The notes under the pieces were generated by a model. It was not told where the DNA came from, did not search any database, and saw only the letters and a program-made list of their open reading frames with translations. DNA of 64,000 nucleotides from Blastobasis lacticolella (lineage: Eukaryota > Arthropoda > Insecta > Lepidoptera > Blastobasidae): the NCBI GenBank assembly GCA_905147135.1, contig LR990043.1, positions 17,795,584-17,859,583 on the forward strand, in the 5' to 3' direction. The position numbers and the translations under genes were made by a program. This document shows, one piece after another, positions 24,101 to 32,497 of the stretch (positions are counted from its first letter, which is position 1; each line of letters opens with the position of its first letter).

Positions 24101-27100
24101 TGAGCCCTCGCGCGCGCTGATCGGTCTGCATGCGTCGCCCCCTACCTACCTGGATGAGCTCGCTTAACTTCCCTTTGTTTTCCGTTAGATTTTTGACTTT
24201 TGAAAAGAGATTAATTAACGTAATCCTAATTCAATAAATACTTTTTCATTTTCATTTACTTTTTCATTTTCATTTTCATCTACCAATTAGCTTCCCGCTA
24301 GCTATCTTTTCTATTCTTTTTTCAAGCATGCCAAATACAAAAACCATTGTTTACCAAATAAGTAAAGCAGTCTGGGCAAATTTTAGATCTGATCCGATGT
24401 TAAGATGATGATACGGCGATGGTGATTAGTATGTATCAGTGGAGTGTCTTAGTCGATGGTATACTTCGCGTAAATTTTTATGGCTGTACCATAGACTATA
24501 TCACTGTAATGATGCTCTACAGACACTGGCCGTCAACCACATACCTCGTGTAAGTGATCCCTCTCGTTCCACAGCGGCAGGTACTGTGCGAGGAATCTCG
24601 TGACGAGTGGCAGCGGCCCGCCCAGCCGCTGCAGCCGGGACACGGCTCGCAGGACCATCGTACGCTCGCCGGGGCCGTACGGGGACGTTTGGAGGAAACC
24701 TGGGAATATACATATATGAGTGGTAGAATGAGGAGTAGGGTCAATCTGTATTAAAACAGGCGTCACTTTTAAAGTGGGAATTAAATATCAACTTTCATCA
24801 TCATGGCCCACAACAGCCGCAACACTTAAGGTCTCTCCTCCGAAAGGGGAGGTTATGGACATATTCTCCACGCTTGGTGAATATATTAGTCGCCTTACGA
24901 CACCCACGAGTGTAAGGTGTTGGTGCTATTCTACTTTGCCGGACACCACACGGCCGAATTTCAACTTAATTTCGTTACAATTGAGGTGCAAATAGTATGC
25001 AACAGTAAAATCTTTGTTTATTGAGATTCCTTCTTATAGCAAAATAAAGTTGATATTTACTTACCACTTAAAATGTGCTCGAGCTTTTTCCCGCCTGAAC
25101 TGGATTGACCCTTAAGCTTACAAATGCCGAAGGGATACATAGGAAATAGGTGCTTGGTTCGAGAGTTTAGGCGATTTCAATATACAACGGGTGGCGCTAG
25201 TGGGAAATAAGGTCCGTTGTCAAAATACTGCTGTGCTGTTGGACCGAAGCAACTGCTGTAAAATGATGGTTCGAACAGATGTCTAACCAATGGCAAGACT
25301 TTATTTTGACATCAGACTTCACGTCTCTTCATGACCTTCTCCGATTTCTGACGAACATCTTTGGGAAATATTTTAATTTATTTTAGGAACTTACTGGTAT
25401 TTCATAGTTAAGAACCCAATTATTATTGTAATTGCCTACTTTGGGGCTAAATGGCGCTGAGTGAATTGTCCAAGCATAAAAAAGAATTGTCACTACACAA
25501 ACACTCACAGCTACACAACAGATGATACAGATCGTGTTGCAGGAAGTCCTGCTCGGGCTCCGGCGCGGCCGCCAGCAGCGCCAGCCCCGCGTCCGCGGAC
25601 AGAAGCGCACGTGCGCGCATCGGCCGCCGCACGCCCAGACGCGAGTAGTGGGCTAGCAGAGATGTCGGGCTGGGGACCACCATCATCATCATCATGATCA
25701 TCATCGTCATCACAGCCCGGGCCCCGGCCAAACAAAAAAGACGCAGGACCCCGGCCAGACCAGAAAAGACGTAAGACGCAGACACGTCGCAGACGCGACG
25801 TACCTTTAATTTACTTTCGTACAAAATGAACCGAAACCGTACCGATGTACCGATGTTTTGATAAATCATCATCATCCTCATCACAGCCCATAAGGTCCCG
25901 GTCAGACAGAAAAGACGTAAGACGCAGACACGTCGGCAACGCGTGGGTGATGCCCCTGGTAATGCAAACGTCCATAGACTGCGGTGACTGCCTACCATCA
26001 GACAGGCCGTAAGATTGTTTGCCACCTTAGTGGTATAAAAAAATAATAATAACGTCCCAAACGCGCCGCTCCTTTAATTTACTTTCATACAAAATGTATA
26101 GAAACGTCGACATGCAAAAACACAGCAAAAACTGGGCGCGGACACGACCAAGACACGCCTGCGCCCTATTGCGAAACATACAGAAAGGATGGGAACAGGC
26201 GCCGCGGGCGCGACCGGCGGTGCGGGTATTAAAACATATAAAAAATACAGGGCACGGACGTGGCAGCGCTTGCTTTACTAGGACCAGTAAAGGACGCAGG
26301 CAGGACAAGGACAGCAAGCGCTGCGTGCGAGACCCGGCTCCCCGCGCCCCACCCGCACCCCCAGTCGCGTCCGTGCTCCGTTCCTGTATGTTTTGCAATA
26401 GGGCGCGGATGCGACGTCGCGTCTGCGCCCGGTCTTTCCTGTGTTTTGTCCGAGGACGCTGCTATACATTTTGTATGAAAGTAAATTAAAGGAGCGCTGC
26501 GTCTGCGACGTGTCTGCGTCTTATGTCTTTTCTGTGTGGCAATTTTGAATTTTTTATAATAGGAAAATAACAGGAACCCACTGGATAGGCGAATGTCCAT
26601 GGCCCAAATGAAAATCGTGGGAGTCTCACTACACTAAATATACTTACTCAGCGAAATCAAGACATGACTTGATTAAAGATTTGTTGTTGCTGGAATACTG
26701 ATCAGACCCAACACTGAGAAATTCCAAATTTGGTAATAATGGGTCAGCTTTCTTATTCCTTCCACCTTCCTAAAATATTTTTTTTTGATTAAAAGTAGGT
26801 CATAAAAGTAAGAGAATAATTCTTAAAAATACATGCTTAGCGTAAAGAATTAGCGTAATACATTGACCTGTTACTAACTGTCTCTATTGCTCCTGTAAAT
26901 TTTATATATTTTCATCACGCTCGCGCGATTCAAGGACGCGACTCTGTGCGAGCGAGATGAAAATATATTTACGCGGGAGCAACAGAGACTAGTAGTGATA
27001 GGTCAATGTACGAATTTCTTTCAGCTAAGTATTTTACTTTAGTAATAATGTTCTAACACCTACCAATTGGTCTAGATTGAACCACATCAAGTGTCGCTTC

Positions 27101-28902
27101 TGTACATTTGTAGAATTTCTTTGATCCTGTGAAATTATTAACAAAATTAAGCCATTGACTAATTTAGGTGAAAATGAATTATGATATTATTACTTGGTAA
27201 AAGTATTCAAATAATATTTTTTTCTAAATCTTCCCAATTACCTGACTCCTTTTAAACCTAGCTAGAAGTGCGGCATTAATCTTCTTGAAAGCTGTATGAA
27301 TAGAGATAGCAGGCACATCCTCCGGCACGCACTCTGGCTTATATGATTTGAAGAGCCCCAAAAGGACTTGTATTTGTCGAAGCAGATCCTGAAAATGGTA
27401 ATCAAGTTATTAAATGTATCCTATATCTAAACTAATATGGAATGGAGTTTATGAATATGGAATGAGCAACAGAAGATTGTCAGCACTATATTCATATTTA
27501 TTTATTAATAGTATTAAATATACATGGTCATTTGCATACAGCAGGTAGAACAATGTGGTTTCAAGTTACACACTATGGGATTACCAATGGCATCTAAACT
27601 TTGTCTAATGGCTGCTAACATTGATCAAGGACAGTGATTTAGGACAGGACAGTGTGTCTTGTACCTATAAACACATCTATAATACCATCTTGATTATTTA
27701 CTACTTACCTTCTTTCCCTCTCTTTGCTTGGCATATTCTAACAATTCTAATACTCTTCTTCTAGTGACATCACTTGGCTTAGTCAATGTATAGATCAGTT
27801 TTACTGTGTGGGAAGTCTGTAAACATAAATAAAATTACATTTAATAATATGATACATTGAAGGAAGACTATTAAAGATAGCTTTAGACTTGGGTTTGCTC
27901 TTAGCGCATACCATATTCCATAGCTTTGTTTACTTACCAAAACTTCAAATGATAGCATACTATAGAAAACTTCGTATTTGGCATCCAGGGCCTCCATGTC
28001 AATAGTTCCACTGTCCATAGCAGCTGTAAATTTAATGAGTATTATTATTAAAAAATTTAAAAAGTGTATGTTTTAGCACCTGTTCTATTATAGTCACAGG
28101 TACACATTAGGTTGACCTGTACAATAAATCATTTTGGCGTCAATATCCTAGTTGTGCTAGCACTCTATGGCCCAGGGTCCACCTTGACCATAATCAAGGA
28201 CAATAGAGCGAATGCCATCTGATCACTGTGATCCTGTTTATAGGGGAACTTAATCAGATTGGACTATGGTTACATTCAGTTGCCTGAAAGTGTAGTTTCC
28301 TCTATAAGATCATTGGTTAGTGTTAAACTTACATTACTTAGAAAAAGTCATTAGTACATTGTATCATTGGGGATCCAACTCCATAATTACTGTCTCATTG
28401 CATTAGGCCACTGATGCTTCTGTATATCTAGTGAGTAATATCAAACTTTTATTCTATCTCCTATACAACTATTTAAATAGGTAAAAAAATTAATATAAGT
28501 TTTGTTTACCTGTCAACCAGTCCAGTAAGAAAGCCATTCTGGATAAACTGCTGTGATTATCACAGTTTCCCAACAACCAACGGAAAGCGTAGTCTACAGT
28601 ACGTTCCTCTATTCTGTCCTTTGGCACCAAACATGAACCCAGACCGGTCCATTTCGTGATAGCTATAAAAATAATCTTAGATATCAGTAAATATAAATTC
28701 AGATGACGAAAACATAACAAAGTGAATACTCACGTATGGATAAGTTTAGCCAAACTTTGAACAATTTGTGGAAATCCTCATAATCCAAACCAGAAGTATC
28801 AACTACGTGAGAAAGTTCGTCAATTTTACTCTGAAAAAGATCCTTGTCGAAACCCTTCTTGAGTAACTTTATATAGCTGATAATTTCTTCCACGTCTGTC
28901 AT
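15158..28902 (-). CDS. CENPI: CENP-I, inner kinetochore (CCAN) protein, 12 exons
   Basis: Exons in transcript order: 28902-28734, 28662-28510, 28023-27938, 27816-27709, 27388-27242, 26769-26648, 25669-25509, 24699-24545, 20925-20779, 18451-18319, 17804-17639, 15536-15158. All junctions are GT-AG, phase is kept throughout, and the total is about 641 aa (human about 756). I recognise CENP-I from colinear matches. Exon 2 (VDYAFRWLLG) resembles the human KAVSWLCVGK segment. Exons 4-5 give the RRRVLELLEY and QIQVLLGLFKSY helices, exon 7 SLLAHY against LLLHY, and exon 8 YLPLWN against SLPLWD. Exons 11-12 match the human C-terminus, including FVPHNRVN against NVVHHPSF. CENP-I is an alpha-solenoid subunit of the CENP-H/I/K/M complex linking centromeric chromatin to the outer kinetochore. 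The 5' exons are AT-rich, whereas exons 7-11 are very GC- and Ala-rich. Relative to human, about 60 aa are missing between exons 6 and 7, so a small exon may be unseen. Introns are loaded with mobile elements. Identity is an inference from remembered homologues. Confidence 0.88.
16300..16390 (+). repeat. LINE 3'-tail repeat
   Basis: GCGGTGACCACTTTCCATCG, then TTGTCTGCCGTATAACAC and an A-run. Same family as 7380-7605. Confidence 0.5.
16441..16530 (+). pseudogene. RTE LINE fragment
   Basis: Reads LRRFGHLLRRPQGYVGSR, a decayed RLRWFGHVLRQPQGYVE as at 9765. In CENP-I intron 11. Confidence 0.6.
16533..16700 (+). mobile_element. MITE family A, truncated copy
   Basis: Begins GGGGTCTAAAAAGGCCACAT and shares the internal GCAGCGTCGCTGTTGTTG(G/A)C and GATCAGATAAGTTT with 21049-21252. 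The right terminal repeat is missing. In CENP-I intron 11. Confidence 0.7.
16735..16915 (+). repeat. RTE LINE 3' end and tail
   Basis: Frame reads GRSKKRWLDIGESDARAN (RTE end), followed by a tail GTAATGCCCCTGGTATTGCA, GACTGCTTACCATCAGG, TTGTTTGCCACC and an A-run at about 16905. The same tail occurs at 25940-26040 (plus) and 63200-63290 (minus). Confidence 0.6.
17186..17333 (+). repeat. tRNA-derived SINE, 3' half
   Basis: TTAATTTCTGTTACGGGTCTGG and later AACACCCATA match the body of the SINE at 484-759, here on the plus strand without the tRNA-like head. In CENP-I intron 11. Confidence 0.55.
17337..17562 (-). repeat. Interspersed repeat B (CATCATCACAGCCCGTAACAG)
   Basis: Contains ATCATCACAGCCCGTAACAG, TCCACTGCAGGACTT, GAGGTTATTGCCATAATCTC, GGCAGGCGGGTTGGAGATCG, TCTTTTGCCTCGAAAACATT and TTGTACGACACCCATGAG in fixed order. 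This is the most abundant repeat in the window (other copies at 24800, 40757, 43535, 51942, 56880, 57330 and 57764). Confidence 0.75.
18004..18254. mobile_element. Inverted-repeat element in CENP-I intron 10
   Basis: The left end TGACGGGCTTTGTCGTGTGC is mirrored by GCACACGACAAAGTCCGTCA at the right end (one mismatch). A non-autonomous DNA transposon is likely; no coding sequence inside. Confidence 0.6.
18565..18690 (+). pseudogene. RTE LINE fragment
   Basis: Decayed frame: NVGDIEGKIEEARMRWFG, then RNRSCG-like sequence, matching the 9588 element (DIANKIEEARLRWFG). In CENP-I intron 9. Confidence 0.6.
19157..20334. mobile_element. Non-autonomous PIF/Harbinger-like element with TTA target duplication
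   Basis: Terminal inverted repeats AGGTG(C/T)GTACGAATTAGAG are flanked by TTA at 19154-19156 and 20335-20337. No transposase frame is present. It includes a perfect hairpin (AAGGACTGCTT / AAGCAGTCCTT at 19600-19632) and a (TTTTA)n-like run at 19420-19500. Superfamily is inferred from the 3-bp TTA duplication. Confidence 0.7.
19417..19503. repeat. TTTTA microsatellite
   Basis: Imperfect run of TTTTA/TTTAC pentamers inside the Harbinger-like element. Confidence 0.8.
20464..20696. mobile_element. Short insertion with TAA target duplication
   Basis: 233 bases bounded by TAA (20461-20463 and 20697-20699), interrupting the right end of the MITE A copy. The termini share only a degenerate inverted repeat (GTTCAAGTACAAAC against GGTGCACGTCAAAC). 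Confidence 0.6.
21049..21252. mobile_element. MITE family A, full-length copy
   Basis: 204 bases with ends GGGGTTTAAAAAGGCCACAT and ATGTGGCCTTTTTAGACCCC; the inverted repeat continues into TCATAT..ATGATTCATAT. It lies 124 bases upstream of CENP-I exon 9 and is inverted relative to the copy on the other side of that exon. Confidence 0.82.
21629..23458 (+). mobile_element. LINE reverse transcriptase ORF (jockey/CR1-like), 5' truncated
   Basis: An uninterrupted reading frame of about 600 codons encodes a non-LTR retrotransposon reverse transcriptase. It shows RT block 2 (KVVPLFKSG, NNFRPVSILP), the first catalytic Asp in DLSKAFDCVNH (about residue 240), GVPQGSILGP (about 293) and the catalytic FADD box (about 327). 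The usual endonuclease and ORF1 are absent upstream, and the first in-frame ATG is near 21737, so the copy is 5' truncated. It lies in CENP-I intron 8, antisense to the gene. The lack of stops or frameshifts suggests recent insertion. Clade assignment is tentative. Confidence 0.88.
23459..24290 (+). repeat. LINE 3' region followed by GC-rich repeat with TTTTCATTTTCATT tail
   Basis: Downstream of the reverse transcriptase stop, an AT-rich stretch gives way at about 23945 to a very GC-rich block of about 230 bases and then an AT-rich tail ending in TTTTCATTTTCATT repeats near 24280. The GC-rich block and tail recur in reverse orientation at 51120-51475 without a reverse transcriptase. It is therefore either the 3' end of the LINE or a separate short element that sits beside it here. 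Confidence 0.55.
24800..24960 (-). repeat. Interspersed repeat B, partial
   Basis: Diverged copy: CATCATCATGGCCCACAACA, CTCTCCTCCGAAAGGGGAGG, TTAGTCGCCTTACGACACCC, ACGAGTGTAAGGTGTTGGTG, GCCGGACACCACACGGCC. In CENP-I intron 7. Confidence 0.65.
25735..26545. mobile_element. GC-rich fold-back element with nested palindromes
   Basis: Outer arms: CAGAAAAGACGTAAGACGCA at about 25770 (again at 25910) is mirrored by TGCGTCTTATGTCTTTTCTG near 26512. Next inner arms: CTTTAATTTACTTTCATACA near 26070 against TGTATGAAAGTAAATTAAAG near 26471. Inside these, GCGCCCTATTGCGAAACATA near 26160 mirrors TATGTTTTGCAATAGGGCGC near 26386, and GGCAGCGCTTGC near 26261 mirrors GCAAGCGCTGC near 26312. No coding capacity recognised. 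In CENP-I intron 6. Confidence 0.6.
25940..26042 (+). repeat. LINE 3' tail inside the fold-back region
   Basis: GTGATGCCCCTGGTAATGCA, GACTGCCTACCATCAGACAG, TTGTTTGCCACCTTAGTGGT and an A-run; same tail as at 16800-16915. Confidence 0.6.
26852..27016. mobile_element. Foldback MITE in CENP-I intron 5
   Basis: Arms of about 65 bases, imperfect: left ACATTGACCTGTTACTAACT, TCTCTATTGCTCC and ATATTTTCATC; right is the complement of ACATTGACCTATCACTACTA, TCTCTGTTGCTCC and ATATTTTCATC. The centre is CpG-rich. Confidence 0.7.
28160..28305 (-). repeat. Interspersed repeat (AAGGTGGACCC family), reverse copy
   Basis: On the minus strand, GTAACCATAGTCCAATCTGA through TCAAGGTGGACCCTGGGCC is colinear with 960-1165. 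In CENP-I intron 2. Confidence 0.6.
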
Positions 28903-31900
28903 TGTGGTACAGGAATTATCTCAACACACACAAAATCAAATCAGCTTATTTCACATCAGAATCAGTTTTTATCAAGTGCAACGAAACAAATCGAAAACAA
29001 AATAAAAATATTGTACCGAAAAATACGTTAGTTTATCACAGCAAATTCAAATCAAAATCAAACCACAGAATCAAACTAAGTCCTCTTCTCTATGGTTAAC
29101 ATTGATAGTTGCCAGACAACCACAAACAAAACATATTTTTTTAATCTGTGGCGCATAGTTTAATGTAGTTACTCCTTTTTGAGTTGAATTTAATTTTTGC
29201 AAGGACAATCATTAAAAGTTACTGCAAAGATTTTGGAAATTGTCAAGTCCGAGATTATTGATTGTCCATTTCAATATAACAATCGTATCGTAATTTATAA
29301 ACGCACATTATGAAATTTGATTGTCTTTGATCAAATATTGCCATGTACGTCATCGTTGCCAAATTTAGGCAATTTTCGTTGAAAATAATGGAAGATTTTC
29401 TGACAAGTGGTTTAAAAAGGAAAAAGTATAGTCTAAAAATAAAATAACAAAAATAAATATAACAAAATTCCAGTTTCTATGATACCTAAATACGGTTAAA
29501 GGTACCATGTGTAGGTATTGCAATTAAATGCAATGAATGTAAACTTACATTACAATAATATTACATGAAAATAATAATTTCTTATCAAATAAATAATAAC
29601 GCTATAGTAATAATACTAAATATAGCTAAAAGTTTTCCAGTACAAAATGATGTTTACTTTAATTGACCATAACTTTTTTCACAGCTATTCGAGAGTTGTC
29701 GCCATAGTAAATGTTGTACAAAATGAAAAATCCTTTCTAATGACATATAGCTCAACGTTATTGGTCATATGGGCTGGGTTACCGGACTTCCTTTAAAACA
29801 TGTATAGGGTGAGGTGTCCAACAGCTACCCACAAAAAAGTTAAACAATCATAACTCATAAGTTTGTCAATATCATGAAATATTTTTTGGTCTAGTCATTG
29901 CGTAATATATCTGACTCTCACTTTGTATATAAGTTAATGGAAAATGGTTTATAGAAAAAATGATACAAAATGATAACATGGTGATACAAAATTAATATAT
30001 TTTCAACAATGTTTTTTTACAAGTGTGTTTACAAATAAAGACATGTTGAATTATTATGATAATGCAGATTTTTTGAAAGATGGGAAATGACTCATTGTGT
30101 CCACCTTGTGACACACATTGAATCAGGGGGTTGGTCTACAGCAAACCGGAGAGTACACAGTGAGCCCGACGAATGAGATCACTATTATTAACGTTTCCTC
30201 TTTGAAGTTATTAGCATAGTAGATAAATTTGATAATAATACATTCTTTATGATTGTGTAAGCAATTAGTTTTATTTACCAAAATAACTGTAAAGACTATA
30301 AATCAATATAAATCAATAACAACATAACTTAATCTATTTTCTAATTACAGTCATTAATGATATATTTTACAGTTGTTTATAATAATAAATAATCAACTAG
30401 CTACAGAGTTCTTGAGATCTATAATAATACCAAATAGCTTATTAAAAAAGTTTAAAATCTCTGTATGTCAACTTATGCTAAGTTTTTATTACTAGCTTTT
30501 ATTTACCAATATTCTGTGTATGTGCCGAGTCAACGCTTTAGTAACATTGAATATACCTATTTAGCTCACAAGTATCTAACCTCAACGCTAACTCAAGTAA
30601 TTACTATATAAGTTAAATTTATATTTTCCAATGTAAGCGAAATTTCTTTTTTGGAAAATGAATTTCTATAATCACAAATACTGGGCAAACAATTAAAAAA
30701 GAAGTGCGGAAGATAATTTTTAGCTATAATATAAATTAGACAAAACTTCAAGGTAATAGTAACCAAATAACTGAATGTTTACAAGAAGGACTGAGAAGGA
30801 GTAACAAGGACAGATTATCCCCATATTATTGCCATATCCACACTTTATAATTTTTACTACTGTTAGTCAATACGGACTTATCGTGGTCCTAATATATTTT
30901 AGGCGTCTACCGACAGAGGTGGATTAAAAATTGATGAAGAAAAAGGTAGGTGATGGAGTAGGGATTCGATCTACTGGTGGAGCCTTGCAGTGGATCTTAA
31001 TAAATTGAGGGGGTTGGGTACGGGTACGGTTAGGACACGGATAGGGGTAGGGTACATGTAGAAGTGGCGTAGAGGTAGAGTTCATTAAATTGAAACCATG
31101 CGAACCAAGACGCGCCGTCCAGCCAATTCATGTACCTATTCACGAAGACTGACGGCAGAAGCAAGCCTACCCGCATTTTTTAAATGGAATCACTCTAAAA
31201 AAATAACCGGTAGCTGATTTATATGAATATTTAAGATAAAATCATTAAGAAAATCAGAATCTTGATGTTGTGAATAGTGGAGCGGTGGCTCACTGTTCGT
31301 GCTGGTAGTGGGTCACTATTTACCACACACACATCTACTGATTTTAAATTCAACAAACAATTAATCATCAAAGTAGGATTCATGAATGTACGACCAAACA
31401 ATGCAAAGATATTCAGTACAGAAATAGAAAAAAACGTTACTTTTAAAAGATGCAGTATAAGGTTAAAAGCCTAAAAATTACTACTTAGGATTTTTCGTAT
31501 TTTTACGCCGAAAATCACAAAAAGCCCCGAGGTTCTGCATTGGAGCTCGCTACCGACTGTAAAGCAAGAAGCGCGGTAAAAACCAAGTACGATCACGCTT
31601 ACTGCATGATCTGGCAACGTTGCGTTATGGTGATACTAATCGTGGCAAACTGTGTACATCTCGGTTCACTGTTCGAAATCTCACCCTATAATAATTTATA
31701 CAATTTAACCATTAATTAAAAAATCGATTTCAAGTAACGTAAGTAGTTATTTCTTCAATGCACTGTAATCGTGAAGGTAATTTTGTATATTGCAATGTTT
31801 TTTTAATTAGTAGCTGTTTTTTTATGTTCCTAAAATGCATTATTCGTCATACTAAACACATATTTTGGTATTTTATTATAAATTCACAATAGTTGTATTT

Positions 31901-32497
31901 ACTTTCGTTAATCTTGTTATGGGGATTTGTAGTTTGTGTTTGTTTCTGGTGTCTCAACTATGCGTATCGCTCACCTTTGAGAATGATGAAATATTTTTGC
32001 AAATAAACATTATGTTGTCATAAATATAAAAAAATATTCTAGGATCTAATCTGTAAATTAAGCGAACTACTCTTTTTTGTAAAGCTAAAATCTTATTAAA
32101 AAATATTATAACAACATAATAATTAATTTTTATTATAAATACATTTATTATTATTTAGTGGCGTCGTGCTTGAGATACCGTTAACAAGTAGTATGGGAAC
32201 TGGATGAGTTACCGTTTCGTAGCTTTCAGAGCTGTCAGAAAATAGCCCATTAAGGGACAAGGTATAATATATTAAATACCCGACACTTTGGTAATTTAAA
32301 AAGTAATCTAGTAACCCTAAATGCCATAGACAAAACTCAAGCCTGCATCTTCAAACTGTCAAAATGAGCGAATCGAATTGTCGTTCGTTTGAAGTAAACA
32401 GTATGGATGGATATTTGCCAATTGAATTTTCTTGAAATATGATCAAAATCATATAATCAAACAGTTATTTATCAGTGTGCATAATAATCTACTGAAA
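28903..32497. other. Divergent intergenic region between CENP-I and EMSY
   Basis: AT-rich. Both promoters should lie here, close to 28903 and 32497, but no TATA box is convincing. A G-rich stretch at 31010-31080 (GGGTACGGGTACGGTTAGG) recalls the Helitron minisatellite at 46.4 kb. The stretch 29620-30150 may be old mobile DNA. No gene recognised. Confidence 0.4.

Noticed and set aside
26094..26600. Overlapping 120-130-codon frames on both strands
   Set aside because: They lie in the palindromic fold-back element; symmetry and GC content explain open frames on both strands.
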